A DNA stretch of 64,000 nucleotides from RUG100 sp050953405 (GTDB lineage: Bacteria; Bacillota; Clostridia; Peptostreptococcales; Anaerovoracaceae), in the NCBI GenBank assembly GCA_050953405.1, contig JBMNMP010000001.1, forward strand, positions 1 to 64,000, read 5' to 3'. The notes beneath the pieces are model-generated. The model worked only from the letters and a program-made list of their open reading frames with translations, did not search any database and was not told the DNA's origin. A program made the position numbers and the translations under genes. This document shows positions 25,268 through 34,452 of this stretch, piece after piece (position 1 is the first letter of the stretch; every line of letters begins with the position of its first letter).

Positions 25268-26161
25268 TCATATTTTGTCGGGCGCGGCAAGTTCCTCCTG
25301 CAGGACTTCGAGGAATTTTTCTGCCGCCCTGGAAAACACCTGATACTTTTTCCAGGCTATTATCAGATCGGCCCGCATCGCCGGAGCAAAGGGACGGAAA
25401 CACAGATCACTGTCACCGGTGGTATTCACCAGTTTGTCGATGGATATCGCGCTCCCGAGGCCCTCCTCCACCATTACCGAGGCATTGTATATCAGGTTGT
25501 ACGTCCCGATCACGTTCAGTTTGTCAAAGCTGTATCCCATCCAGCCCGAGAGCTCGTTCCTGATCATCGCCTGGCGGCTGACCAGCAGAGGTATGCCGTA
25601 CAGATCCTCGGGCGTAATACTTTCATGCGACGCCAGAGGATCGTCCTTGCGCATGATGAGTCCCCAGGTATCGGCTTCCGGCATCACCAGATAATCATAA
25701 TCTTTGAGGTCTGTGGTGCCCACGAAGAGTCCAAAATCAATCAGGCCCTTGTTGAGCCGCTCCGATACATCCTCCCCGTTGCCGCTGTAGAGATTCAGCC
25801 TGATGTTGGGATACAATCCATGCAGCCTGGCAAATGTCCGCGCGAGGTGCCGGAAGACCCTGGTCTCACCTCCGCCGATATATATGTCTCCGGCCAGGTT
25901 CTCGTCATCGGTCTGAAATTCCGCTTCTGTCTTGTCCACCAGATCGGTGATCTCCTGTGCTCTCTTGCGCAGAAAAATGCCCTCTTCAGTCAGCGTTATC
26001 TTGCGGTTGCCCCTGGTGAACAGTTTTTTGCCCAGCTCTTCCTCCAGATCTTTCAGTTGCTTGGACAGTGTCGGCTGGGTCACGTGCAGGCTGTTGGCAG
26101 CTGCCGTTATGTTTTCTTCCCGCGCTACGGCGAGAAAATATCGTAATACTCTCAGTTCCAT
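25268..26161 (-). CDS. LysR-family regulator
   Basis: 297 residues. N-terminal HTH: MELRVLRYFLAVAREENITA, then AANSLHVTQPTLSKQLKDLE. A periplasmic-binding-like effector domain follows (LAGDIYIGGGETRVFRHLAR, LIDFGLFVG). The start is MELRV at 26161: the upstream frame reads through the -10 element, and TATAAT-N6-ATG spacing makes a leaderless transcript likely. It faces the acetyltransferase-aldo/keto reductase operon and may regulate it. Confidence 0.9.
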   Translation of the reverse strand: MELRVLRYFLAVAREENITAAANSLHVTQPTLSKQLKDLEEELGKKLFTRGNRKITLTEEGIFLRKRAQEITDLVDKTEAEFQTDDENLAGDIYIGGGETRVFRHLARTFARLHGLYPNIRLNLYSGNGEDVSERLNKGLIDFGLFVGTTDLKDYDYLVMPEADTWGLIMRKDDPLASHESITPEDLYGIPLLVSRQAMIRNELSGWMGYSFDKLNVIGTYNLIYNASVMVEEGLGSAISIDKLVNTTGDSDLCFRPFAPAMRADLIIAWKKYQVFSRAAEKFLEVLQEELAAPDKI

Positions 26162-26196
26162 GCTTTGATTATATATGGTATTCCGCATTCCTGCAA
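26159..26196 (-). promoter_or_regulatory. LysR gene promoter, leaderless layout
   Basis: Minus strand TTGCAG (26191-26196), 17 bp, TATAAT (26168-26173), six bases, ATG (26159-26161). No Shine-Dalgarno sequence. Confidence 0.65.
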
Positions 26197-26278
26197 GCTA
26201 TACCAACGCATAAATAATAAGTATTTGTTATATATGCGAACGAGTACTAAAATATCCATAACGACAAAGGAGGATGAA

Positions 26279-26515
26279 ATGGAGCACAAGAACAGCGACC
26301 AGGAAAACCTGCTGCGCAATCTCATCGACGCGGGATGTTCCGAGGAGAACATCGAACGCATCATCAGTATGCGCAGAGATAATAATATAAACGATATGCT
26401 GGTGCTGCTGGCCCAGCACCGCAAACAGCTGCTGGACCGCAGCCACATCACACAGCACCAGCTGGAATGCCTTGATTACCTGACCAACAGTCTCAAGGCA
26501 GAAAGGAGCCGGTGA
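26279..26515 (+). CDS. Small helical protein ahead of the acetyltransferase
   Basis: 78 residues, highly charged and helical (ENLLRNLIDAGCSEENIERI, LLAQHRKQLLDRSHITQHQL), with AAGGAGGA before ATG 26279. Its TGA overlaps the next ATG (TGATG), so it is translationally coupled to the acetyltransferase. No function recognised. Confidence 0.7.
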   Translation: MEHKNSDQENLLRNLIDAGCSEENIERIISMRRDNNINDMLVLLAQHRKQLLDRSHITQHQLECLDYLTNSLKAERSR

Positions 26516-27081
26516 TGGATCTGAAGGAATTCCGTCAGCGGATGCTGACACACGAAAAAATAAAGGCTCCCTCCGAGCTGTTCCTCCTCATGGATGAATA
26601 CGCCCGTGAAGCCATGAAACTGACTGCCGAACTGAACGGCAGCTACCACGAAGCGGCGGAGATACGGGAGATATTTTCCCGCATCACCGGCAGCGATGTT
26701 CCCGACACCTTCCGCGTTTTCCCGCCGTTTTACACCGACTTCGGAAAGCATATCACCGTTGGTGAAAATGTATTCATAAATGCGGGCTGCAAATTCCAGG
26801 ATCAGGGCGGCATCTTCATCGGAGCGGGAACCCAGATCGGACACGCTGTAGTCATCGCCACGCTCAACCATGACCTTGATCCCGAGCAGCGCGCATCACT
26901 GTACCCGGATTCGGTGCACATCGGTGAAAATGTATGGATCGGCTCCAACGCCACCATTCTGCCCGGGGTCACCATCGCCAGCGGATCCGTCGTTGCCGCC
27001 GGTGCCGTAGTCACCAGAGATGTACCCCAGAATACAGTGGTCGGCGGTGTGCCGGCCCGCACTATAAAGAAAATAAAGTGA
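26515..27081 (+). CDS. Maltose/galactoside O-acetyltransferase family protein
   Basis: 188 residues. An N-terminal helical cap (EFRQRMLTHEKIKAPSELF) precedes a left-handed beta helix of hexapeptide repeats (ITVGENVFINAGCKFQDQGG, IFIGAGTQIGHAVVIATLNH, VHIGENVWIGSNATILPGVT, IASGSVVAAGAVVTRDVPQN). The catalytic His is in LNHD. The family moves acetyl from acetyl-CoA to sugars. The ATG at 26515 is preferred over the adjacent GTG. Confidence 0.92.
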   Translation: MDLKEFRQRMLTHEKIKAPSELFLLMDEYAREAMKLTAELNGSYHEAAEIREIFSRITGSDVPDTFRVFPPFYTDFGKHITVGENVFINAGCKFQDQGGIFIGAGTQIGHAVVIATLNHDLDPEQRASLYPDSVHIGENVWIGSNATILPGVTIASGSVVAAGAVVTRDVPQNTVVGGVPARTIKKIK

Positions 27082-27098
27082 TCAGACAGGAGGAAGAA

Positions 27099-28259
27099 AT
27101 GATTTACAGAGACTTTAAGGACATGAAACTTTCCGCTCTCGGTATGGGAGCCATGAGGCTGCCGGTCATCGACGGCAAAGACGCAGATATAGATGTGCCG
27201 CAGACAGAAAAGATGGTAGATTATGCCATGAGTCACGGCATCAACTACTATGATACCGCCTGGGGCTACCACGGCGGCAACTCGGAGACCGTGATGGGCA
27301 AAGCCCTTTCAAAATACCCCCGCGAGGATTTTTACCTGGCCACCAAGTTCCCCGGATACGACCTCAGCAACATGGGAAAGGTCGAGGAAATATTCGAAAA
27401 ACAGCTGGAAAAATGCGGTGTGCAATACTTTGACTTTTATCTCTTCCACAATGTCTGTGAGATGAACATCGAGCAGTACCTCGATCCTCAGTACAAGACC
27501 TTCCAGTACCTCACCGGACAGGTCAAAAACGGACGCATCAGGCATCTCGGTTTTTCGGTCCACGGAGCTTATGACGTGATGAAGAGATTCCTGGAAGCTT
27601 ATGGGGACAGCATGGAATTCTGCCAGATACAGCTCAATTATCTTGATTGGAGTTTTCAGGATGCCAAAGACAAAGTCGCCTTGCTGAAGGAGTACGATAT
27701 ACCCGTCTGGGTCATGGAACCGCTGCGCGGCGGACGTCTCGCCAAGCTTGATGAAGAGCACGAAAAGAGGCTCAGGGCACTGCGGCCAGATGAGAGCGTT
27801 CCTGCATGGGCTTTCCGCTATCTGCAGACTCTCCCGCAGATCAAGGTAGTGCTCTCGGGGATGTCCGACTTCGAGCAGATGAAAGAAAACATCGCCACCT
27901 TTGAAGAAGACAAACCGCTTTCAAAGGTCGAAATGGACACTCTGATGGAGATCGCCGATGAAATGACCAGGGTAAAGACGGTCCCCTGCACGGCCTGTCA
28001 CTACTGCACCAGCCACTGCCCCAAAGAACTCGATATCCCGGAGCTGCTGCGTCTCTACAATGAACATAACTTCACCGAGGGAGGCTTCATCGCACCGATG
28101 GCGCTGTCGGCTTTCCCGAAGGACAAGAGACCGGAGAGCTGTATCGCCTGCCGCAGCTGCGAAAAAGTATGTCCGCAGCAGATCAAAATATCCGAAGTGC
28201 TGGCGGACTTCAGCAAACAGCTGAGCAAGGGCGCAAAGGCGGCCACTGCCGACAAATAA
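27099..28259 (+). CDS. Aldo/keto reductase with C-terminal double [4Fe-4S] ferredoxin
   Basis: 386 residues. The barrel shows the catalytic Asp/Tyr region GINYYDTAWGY, Lys in LATKFPG and His in FYLFHN. A ferredoxin tail carries two CxxCxxC-x3-CP clusters (CTACHYCTSHCP and CIACRSCEKVCP). This arrangement is common in anaerobes and probably links the reductase to electron carriers. AGGAGG before ATG 27099, 17 bp after the acetyltransferase stop, gives a three-gene operon. Confidence 0.93.
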   Translation: MIYRDFKDMKLSALGMGAMRLPVIDGKDADIDVPQTEKMVDYAMSHGINYYDTAWGYHGGNSETVMGKALSKYPREDFYLATKFPGYDLSNMGKVEEIFEKQLEKCGVQYFDFYLFHNVCEMNIEQYLDPQYKTFQYLTGQVKNGRIRHLGFSVHGAYDVMKRFLEAYGDSMEFCQIQLNYLDWSFQDAKDKVALLKEYDIPVWVMEPLRGGRLAKLDEEHEKRLRALRPDESVPAWAFRYLQTLPQIKVVLSGMSDFEQMKENIATFEEDKPLSKVEMDTLMEIADEMTRVKTVPCTACHYCTSHCPKELDIPELLRLYNEHNFTEGGFIAPMALSAFPKDKRPESCIACRSCEKVCPQQIKISEVLADFSKQLSKGAKAATADK

Positions 28260-28279
28260 AGATAACGCGGGGAGCACAT

Positions 28280-28324
28280 GTTGCGGTGGCAACGCCTGCG
28301 ATTATATGCTATAATTTCCCTATG
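28280..28324 (+). promoter_or_regulatory. Crp/Fnr gene promoter: palindrome over the -35, leaderless start
   Basis: GTTGC-GGTG-GCAAC (28280-28293) is a perfect palindrome with the FNR-like half-site length and covers the -35 region (TGGCAA 28287-28292). TATAAT is at 28310-28315, 17 bp on, then six bases and ATG 28322. Autoregulation by the encoded protein is an obvious possibility. Confidence 0.6.
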
Positions 28325-28984
28325 GAAGATTTGATCAAAAAGATAAAGGGCTTCCCGCTGTTTGCGGGTATCAAAGAAGACGACTACGAGACCATGATGG
28401 CCTGCATCAGCTTTCATTGCAGCAAGTACCAGCGCGGCGATTATGTTACTCTCGAGGAAGAGCACATCAAAAATATCGGCATCATCATGAGTGGTTCCAT
28501 CGATATAATCAAGGAGGACCTCTGGGGCGGGACCACGATTTTGCTGCGCATGCGCAGCGGCGAAATGTTCGGAGAGACCTTTGCCTGCGCTGTGAATTCC
28601 GCGAGCACGGTCACCTTCATCGCTTCGGCGGATACCAAGGTGCTCTTCATGCCCTTCACGCGTGTGATGCACAGCTGTTCCAACGTCTGTGTTTTCCACC
28701 ACCGGCTGATAGAAAACATGGTGTCCCTGATAGCCGCCAAGAACAGAGATCTGATGCAGAAGATCGAAGTGATCTCCAAGAAAAATCTCCGCGACAAGAT
28801 CATGACTTATCTCTCAATGCAGGCTCAGACACAGGGCAAACGATATTTCGATGTTCCCATGGGCAGACTGGAGCTCGCCGACTACCTCTGCGCCGACCGC
28901 AGTGCCCTTACGAGAGAGCTCTCCAACATGAAGAAAGACGGACTCATCGACTACGACCGGAACACCTTCCATCTGAAAGCATGA
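28322..28984 (+). CDS. Crp/Fnr-family transcriptional regulator
   Basis: 220 residues. A cyclic-nucleotide-type beta barrel (FPLFAGIKEDDYETMM, GSIDIIKEDLWGG, RMRSGEMFGETFACA) is followed by a long dimer helix and a helix-turn-helix (PMGRLELADYLCADRSALTR, ELSNMKKDGLIDYDRNTFHL). There is no N-terminal Cys cluster, so it is not an oxygen sensor of FNR type. Ligand unknown. Confidence 0.92.
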   Translation: MEDLIKKIKGFPLFAGIKEDDYETMMACISFHCSKYQRGDYVTLEEEHIKNIGIIMSGSIDIIKEDLWGGTTILLRMRSGEMFGETFACAVNSASTVTFIASADTKVLFMPFTRVMHSCSNVCVFHHRLIENMVSLIAAKNRDLMQKIEVISKKNLRDKIMTYLSMQAQTQGKRYFDVPMGRLELADYLCADRSALTRELSNMKKDGLIDYDRNTFHLKA

Positions 28985-29125
28985 GCCCGGGGATCCCGGA
29001 AGAAAAAAGTAAGTGTTTGCTTGCCATAACCCTTTTATCCATTGATTCCTGGGGCTTCTTCTGCTATGATAAAGTATATTTGATAAGTTTTTATTATCCA
29101 TTGGAAAGGAAGTTAAGGAATCATT

Positions 29126-29494
29126 ATGTGGAAAGAGTTTAAAGAGTTTGCATTCAAAGGTAACGTGCTCGATTTAGCTGTAGCCGTTGTTATCGGCGCC
29201 GCTTTCGGCAAAATTGTAACGGCGTTCGTCGACTACCTCATAATGCCTGCAGTAGGCATGATCATGGGAGGTATCAAATTCACCAGCCTGGCGGTGACCA
29301 TCGGCAGTGCCAGCATCCAGTACGGACAAGTCATCCAGGCAGCGGTCGACTTTCTCATCATAGCCTTCTTCATATTCCTGGTAGTCAAGGCTGCCAACAA
29401 AATCATGCCGAAGAAGGAAGAAGCTCCGGCAGGTCCCAGCGAGACAGAGCTGCTGACAGAGATCAGAGACCTCCTCAAAGACCAGCAGAAGTAA
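29126..29494 (+). CDS. mscL: Large-conductance mechanosensitive channel
   Basis: 122 residues. The pore helix reads FKGNVLDLAVAVVIGAAFGKI, followed by a loop, a second helix (VDFLIIAFFIFLVVKAANKI) and a cytoplasmic helical bundle TELLTEIRDLLKDQ. Length is normal for MscL. The channel opens under membrane tension to release solutes on osmotic downshock. A terminator follows at 29522-29548. Confidence 0.97.
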   Translation: MWKEFKEFAFKGNVLDLAVAVVIGAAFGKIVTAFVDYLIMPAVGMIMGGIKFTSLAVTIGSASIQYGQVIQAAVDFLIIAFFIFLVVKAANKIMPKKEEAPAGPSETELLTEIRDLLKDQQK

Positions 29495-29521
29495 GCTGAT
29501 CCACTTAGATCCGGATACAAC

Positions 29522-29548
29522 AAAACCGCCAGCTGCTGGCGGTTTTTT
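29522..29548 (+). terminator. mscL terminator
   Basis: AAAACCGCCAG-CTG-CTGGCGGTTTT (11 pairs) followed by further T residues. Confidence 0.9.
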
Positions 29549-29567
29549 CAACGCACTACTTTTCAGG

Positions 29568-30080
29568 TCAGAGCACTTCGATGATTTCATCCCTGTCGCG
29601 AAATTCAGTGTGCCTCGGCGAAGGCTCCGCATCCTCAGCAGGATAACCGATCTGGAACACTGCGATGAGACCGTAGTCTTTCATCTCCGGGAACTCTGCC
29701 CGCAGTTTCTCGGGTTCGAAATTTCCCAGCCAGCAGGCTGCCAGTCCCAGGTCCTGGATCTCCATCATGATATGAGTGGCCGCGATGGCCGCATCATTCT
29801 CCGAAAAGTCATGGCCGTCGTATGGGCGCACCCAGGCCTCCCCGCTGGAATATCCGACTACAATAGCGACCGAGCCGCCCAGATCCTGCTTGCAGGCGGC
29901 GACCACTTTCTTCAAAGCGTCATCGCTCCTGGCCACCCATATTTTGAAGGGCTGGCTGTTCTTCGAAGTCGGAGCCACATATGCGGCCTCTATTATCTGC
30001 TGCAGCAGTTTGTCGTCAATGGGATCCTTTTTCAGTTTGCGGCACGAATACCGCTCTTTTACCAGTTCAAGAAACGTCAT
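29568..30080 (-). CDS. Nitroreductase family protein (170 aa)
   Basis: 170 residues: KERYSCRKLKKDPIDD, AAYVAPTSKNSQPF and AIAATHIMMEIQDLGLAACW identify the NfsA/FrP-like FMN fold; LIAVFQIGYPAEDAEPSPRH ends it. A short, compact member, diverged from the one at 11431. GGGAGG before ATG 30080. Followed upstream on the same strand by a 58-residue membrane protein, possibly co-transcribed. Confidence 0.9.
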   Translation of the reverse strand: MTFLELVKERYSCRKLKKDPIDDKLLQQIIEAAYVAPTSKNSQPFKIWVARSDDALKKVVAACKQDLGGSVAIVVGYSSGEAWVRPYDGHDFSENDAAIAATHIMMEIQDLGLAACWLGNFEPEKLRAEFPEMKDYGLIAVFQIGYPAEDAEPSPRHTEFRDRDEIIEVL

Positions 30081-30107
30081 AATTACCTCCCGTTACTTTT
30101 ATGTATT

Positions 30108-30284
30108 TTAAGATTTCTGCCATTTGATTGTGTATCCCGGATCATCATCACCGAATTCGCGCATTTCGATCCGCTCTACATCGTAGTTCCTGCCCGCCTT
30201 TGAGTTGTTGATATAGCTCACCAGTATCACCGCTGCTATCGCTATCCCGGCCCTGATCAGCAGGCCCTTTGTCCCTTTTTTCAT
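30108..30284 (-). CDS. Small single-pass membrane protein (58 aa)
   Basis: The frame MKKGTKGLLIRAGIAIAAVI to IKWQKS has one membrane helix and an acidic outside segment (EFGDDDPG). AAAGGAG stands 10 bp before ATG 30284, and its stop is 27 bp before the nitroreductase start. It is shorter than common ORF cut-offs and easily missed. Function unknown. Confidence 0.6.
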   Translation of the reverse strand: MKKGTKGLLIRAGIAIAAVILVSYINNSKAGRNYDVERIEMREFGDDDPGYTIKWQKS

Positions 30285-30327
30285 GCTGTACGATCTCCTT
30301 TAAATATGAAATACCCTCCGGTCATCT

Positions 30328-30561
30328 TCAGGAAAACATATCCTTCAGCGTCTCCATCATCTCCACGTCTTTTGCATTCAGCTTTACTTGTGAAGTTTTC
30401 TCATTTCCCTGCGGATCCGCGATGGTTATCGTTATCACGGAGCCCTCCTTCAGACTGCCCCTGGCAGCTGATTTGAGCGAGTCGAGAAAATCGCTGTGGC
30501 TGCTCTTGAATTTGCCCCACATGGGCTTTAATTTTGCTAACATCAATGGATTAAAAGCCAT
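30328..30561 (-). CDS. Small conserved protein (77 aa)
   Basis: 77 residues, MAFNPLMLAKLKPMWGKFKS start, then a beta-strand pair (GSVITITIADPQGNEKTSQV) and an acidic end. AAGGAGG lies 6 bp before ATG 30561. No family recognised. Confidence 0.65.
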   Translation of the reverse strand: MAFNPLMLAKLKPMWGKFKSSHSDFLDSLKSAARGSLKEGSVITITIADPQGNEKTSQVKLNAKDVEMMETLKDMFS

Positions 30562-30740
30562 ACTGTGCCTCCTTGTATATATTAAGCTTATCATAGCACA
30601 GGGCACCGCGAAAAACAAACGCAGAGCGCCGTTTTCAAATCTTTCTGAAATATTAACTCTACCATCTGATAGACCTTAATTGTGTTATAATTAAAATGAA
30701 TAATGTAATTATAATACTTTAGAAAGGATATTCTATCATC

Positions 30741-32054
30741 ATGACTGCATCTGTTCTAATTTCGGGCATCGGCCTCATCGGGGCTCTTGCCCTTATGGCT
30801 GTCCTCATCTTTAAGAGGGTAACACCGATCATCATCGGCCCGATCGCAGCGCTGATCGCATGCGTGACCAGCCAAATGCCGATCTTCAAGAGTGTTACGG
30901 AAACATACCTCAGCGGAGTAGCGGACTTTTTTCAATCGTTTTTCTTCATATTCCTGTTGGGAAACATACTTGGAAACATCTACCTGAACTCCGGAGCCGC
31001 TTCCAAGATCGGAATGATCATCTCCGATACCTTCGGTGCAAAATACTGCATGATAGCCTGTATGATCCCGGCGGCGATACTCAGCTATGGCGGCATCAAC
31101 AGTTTTGTCATCATATTCGCTGTATACCCCATCGCGCTGAAACTGTTCGAGCAGGCCGACCTGCCGACATATCTGCTGCCAGGCATCGTCTGCGGCGGCA
31201 TGTGGACATTTGCAATGACGGGGCCGTTTTCACCGCAGATACCGAACATCGTCTCCATGGAATATCTGCATACACCGGCTTATGCCGGACTTCTGCCGGG
31301 TCTCTCCGGCGCAGCCGTACAGATCGTTCTCATCCTGTGGTTCATGAACCGTCAGGGCAAGAAAGCAAAGCAGAGAGGCGAGAGCTTCCAGTGGCCGGAA
31401 GGCGTCAAGAGGGTGGAAAATCCGGAAGAGACGCCGAACGCTGTAGTATCCTTCATTCCGCTGGTACTGGTACTGGTGCTCTTCAACCTCAAGTTCCTGG
31501 GCATCGATATCATCATCTGCCTGCTGATCGGTATCTTCGCGGCGCTGATCCTCTTCAGGAAACATCTGAAAAAAGAAGAAATGCTGGGTATATTCAACGA
31601 CGCAGCTAAGTCATCGATAACAATCATCATCAACACCGCGGTCATCGTGGGATTCGGTTCTGTGGCCAAGGGCACGGTCTTCTATCACTATGCCACCACA
31701 GTCCTGCTCCATTCGGACGCCAACCCGTACGTAGTCGCTGCCGTAGGCGCCAACGTATTCGCAGGTATCCTGGGATCGGCCAGCGGCGGTATCGCTCTGA
31801 TGTACGAGACACTGGGACATACCTTCCTGCAGTACGCTCACGAGGGATACAATATAGAGTACATTCACCGATTGTGCGCCGATGGTTCCGGAGGCCTCGA
31901 TTCGCTGCCCTGGAACGGGTCTATCGTTTCCGTCTTCGCTATATGCCACACAACGCACAAACTATCATATAAATATAATTTCTTCACCTGCCTGGTAGTA
32001 CCGGTGGCCGCCACCTTCCTGGTAGCGCTGCCGATATGTATCATCACCGGGTGA
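30741..32054 (+). CDS. GntP-family permease
   Basis: 437 residues, about 12 membrane helices. Typical stretches are SFFFIFLLGNILGNIYLNSG, SYGGINSFVIIFAVYPIA and LGSASGGIALMYETLG. The family carries gluconate, citrate-like acids and 3-hydroxybutyrate in symport with protons. The next two genes, a crotonase and a CoA transferase, follow in the same direction (24 and 10 bp gaps), so a short-chain hydroxy or unsaturated acid is the likely substrate. AGAAAGGA before ATG. Confidence 0.88.
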   Translation: MTASVLISGIGLIGALALMAVLIFKRVTPIIIGPIAALIACVTSQMPIFKSVTETYLSGVADFFQSFFFIFLLGNILGNIYLNSGAASKIGMIISDTFGAKYCMIACMIPAAILSYGGINSFVIIFAVYPIALKLFEQADLPTYLLPGIVCGGMWTFAMTGPFSPQIPNIVSMEYLHTPAYAGLLPGLSGAAVQIVLILWFMNRQGKKAKQRGESFQWPEGVKRVENPEETPNAVVSFIPLVLVLVLFNLKFLGIDIIICLLIGIFAALILFRKHLKKEEMLGIFNDAAKSSITIIINTAVIVGFGSVAKGTVFYHYATTVLLHSDANPYVVAAVGANVFAGILGSASGGIALMYETLGHTFLQYAHEGYNIEYIHRLCADGSGGLDSLPWNGSIVSVFAICHTTHKLSYKYNFFTCLVVPVAATFLVALPICIITG

Positions 32055-32078
32055 CAAGTCTGTAAAGGAGGGACTTTC

Positions 32079-32855
32079 ATGAAAGAGATAATCTATGAAA
32101 AGAAAGGACATACCGCCATCATCACTTTCAATAAGCCGATGACGATGAACGCCCTATGCGAGACTTTTATGGCCAAGATCGATGCTGCCATCGACGAGGC
32201 TGAAAACGACGAAGATGTTTACACGCTGATATTCACAGGAAACGGAAGAGCCTTTATCGCCGGTGCCGATATCAACGAAATGTACCCTAAAGACCACAAG
32301 GAGATCTATCGCTGGGCCCTGCCCGGTGCAAGACTCAATATGCGCATCGAAGAACTGGAAAAGCCGACTATTGCGGCTATCAACGGCTTCGCCCTGGGCG
32401 GCGGACTGGAACTGGCAATGGCCTGCGACATACGCATAGCTTCTTCCAGCGCCAAGCTCGGCCTTGTAGAGACCAGCCTGGGCGTCATCTGCGGTGCCGG
32501 AGGGACACAGAGGCTGCCGCGACTGGTCGGGAAAGCAAAAGCCAAGGAAATCATATTCACCGCTTCCAAGATCAAAGCTGACGAAGCATGCGAGATCGGG
32601 CTGGTGAATAAAGTAGTAGAGCCGGACCAGCTGATGGATTCTGCCCTTGAAATGGCTCATGCCATAGAAAAGAACAGCCAGGTGTCTGTACGTCTGGCCA
32701 AGAAAGCCATCAATTACTCCGATAACTCCAACATCAAAGACGGAACCATTTACGAGCGCGAGCTCTTCGCGGAGACCTTCAAGCATGAAGATCAGAAGAT
32801 CGGCATGGGAGGCTTCCTGCAAAAAGAAAAGGATATAAAATTCAAGAACAAGTAG
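32079..32855 (+). CDS. Enoyl-CoA hydratase (crotonase)
   Basis: 258 residues of the crotonase fold: oxyanion hole residues in FIAGADINEM and FALGGGLELAM. Both catalytic Glu residues of hydratases are present, in GGGLE and LVE, 20 residues apart, followed by GVICGAGGTQRLPRLVG. It would hydrate crotonyl-CoA to 3-hydroxybutyryl-CoA or the reverse. The operon supplies the permease before it and the CoA transferase after it; no dehydrogenase is adjacent. Confidence 0.93.
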   Translation: MKEIIYEKKGHTAIITFNKPMTMNALCETFMAKIDAAIDEAENDEDVYTLIFTGNGRAFIAGADINEMYPKDHKEIYRWALPGARLNMRIEELEKPTIAAINGFALGGGLELAMACDIRIASSSAKLGLVETSLGVICGAGGTQRLPRLVGKAKAKEIIFTASKIKADEACEIGLVNKVVEPDQLMDSALEMAHAIEKNSQVSVRLAKKAINYSDNSNIKDGTIYERELFAETFKHEDQKIGMGGFLQKEKDIKFKNK

Positions 32856-32865
32856 AGGTGTAAAT

Positions 32866-34440
32866 ATGTCTGTTAAATTCATCAACGCTGAGCAAGCGGC
32901 TGCCATGATCGACGACCGCGCCACTGTCGGCATCGACGGCTTTATCGGTTTCTGCCTCGCCGAGGACATCCTGGGTGAGATCGAAAACCGCTTTGTCAGG
33001 GAGGGTCATCCAAAAGACCTTTCCATAGTTAATGTCGCCGGTCTGGGTGGTGACGGAGAAAGACGCGGCATCAATCATTTCGCTCACAAGGGCCTCATCA
33101 GGCGGCTGCTGTGCAGCAACCTCAGCCTGGCACCAAAGCTCTATCCGCTGATAATGGACAATGCATTTCCAACATTCATGATACCACAGGGCGTGCTCTC
33201 TTCCATGATGAGACAGATCGCGGCCCACAAACCCGGCGTGATCACCAAGGTCGGCATGAAGACTTTTGTCGACCCCCACGTCGATGGCGCCCGCGTCAAT
33301 GACGTTGCCAAGGCGGCCACAGACGACCACGTAGTCGAGAACCTCACCCTGGCCGGTGAGGACTACCTCTTCTATCCGGCGTTCGGCCTCGACGTGGCCC
33401 TGATCAAGGGTTCCTTCGCCGATGAAGACGGCAATATTTCCATCGAAAAGGAAGCCATCCACATCGAACAGCTGGAGATGGCCGTTGCTGCTAAGAATAC
33501 CGGCGGGATCGTCATGGTCCAGGTGGACAAGGTGGTACCGCGCGGCAGCATCCATCCGCAGAAAGTGACCGTGCCCGGCAAGTTCATCGATTATGTCATT
33601 GAAGGCAAACCTGAAAACACCGGACAGCACTTCATCGGAGACTGCAAACCCGTACCTTCATGGTGCGGTGATGAAGTGATCCCCTTTGACGACATCAAGC
33701 CGATGCCGTTCGACATCAAAAAAGTCATCTGCCGCCGTGGATGCATGGAGATTGCAAACGGCGACTTCATCAACCTGGGCATCGGCGTACCCATGGGCGT
33801 CTCCGAAGTGCTCAATGAAGAGGAAAAAATATCACTGATATCGCTGAGCATAGAATCCGGAGTCACCGGCGGCGTTCCGGCTCCCGGGCTGGCGACCGGC
33901 GCGGCTTACAACCCGGTGGCCATACTCAAGCAGCCTGATATCTTTGACATCTACGACGGAGGCGGCATCGACTTTACAGGAGTCGGCGCCGCGGAAATAG
34001 ACTGCCACGGCAACGTCAATGTTTCCAAGTTCGCCGGCAATGTCACCGGACCGGGAGGGTTCATCAACATCACGCAGGGAGCCAAGACCCTCTGCTTTAT
34101 GGGGACCTTTACAGCCGGACATCCGCAAATCGAGATCGCAGATGGAAAGCTGAAAATAATCAAAGAAGGAAAGTACAAGAAATTCAAGAACACGGTCGAG
34201 CAGATCACCTTCTCGGGGCACTACTCCAACGAGCGCGGCCAGAAGGTCTTCTTCATCACCGAGCGCGCGGTCTTCCTGCTGACCGGGGACGGCCTGATGC
34301 TGATCGAGATCGCACCGGGGATCGATCTGGAAAAGGACATCCTGGCGCAGATGGAGTTCAAACCGCTGATCTCTCCTGATCTGAAAGAAATGGATGCGCG
34401 CCTCTTCCGCCCCGAAAAAATGAATCTCAAATTAAAATAA
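32866..34440 (+). CDS. Acyl-CoA:acetate/3-ketoacid CoA transferase (fused alpha-beta)
   Basis: 524 residues with both halves of family I CoA transferases in one chain (YdiF/propionate CoA-transferase type): alpha half with TVGIDGFIGFCLAEDI and NVAGLGGDGERRG, beta half with NLGIGVPMGVSE and the catalytic Glu in SLSIESGVTGGVPAPG. It forms a glutamyl-CoA intermediate to pass CoA from acetyl-CoA to an incoming acid. Together with the permease and hydratase it makes a simple uptake-activation-hydration route. Confidence 0.93.
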   Translation: MSVKFINAEQAAAMIDDRATVGIDGFIGFCLAEDILGEIENRFVREGHPKDLSIVNVAGLGGDGERRGINHFAHKGLIRRLLCSNLSLAPKLYPLIMDNAFPTFMIPQGVLSSMMRQIAAHKPGVITKVGMKTFVDPHVDGARVNDVAKAATDDHVVENLTLAGEDYLFYPAFGLDVALIKGSFADEDGNISIEKEAIHIEQLEMAVAAKNTGGIVMVQVDKVVPRGSIHPQKVTVPGKFIDYVIEGKPENTGQHFIGDCKPVPSWCGDEVIPFDDIKPMPFDIKKVICRRGCMEIANGDFINLGIGVPMGVSEVLNEEEKISLISLSIESGVTGGVPAPGLATGAAYNPVAILKQPDIFDIYDGGGIDFTGVGAAEIDCHGNVNVSKFAGNVTGPGGFINITQGAKTLCFMGTFTAGHPQIEIADGKLKIIKEGKYKKFKNTVEQITFSGHYSNERGQKVFFITERAVFLLTGDGLMLIEIAPGIDLEKDILAQMEFKPLISPDLKEMDARLFRPEKMNLKLK

Positions 34441-34452
34441 GCTGATACGCAA

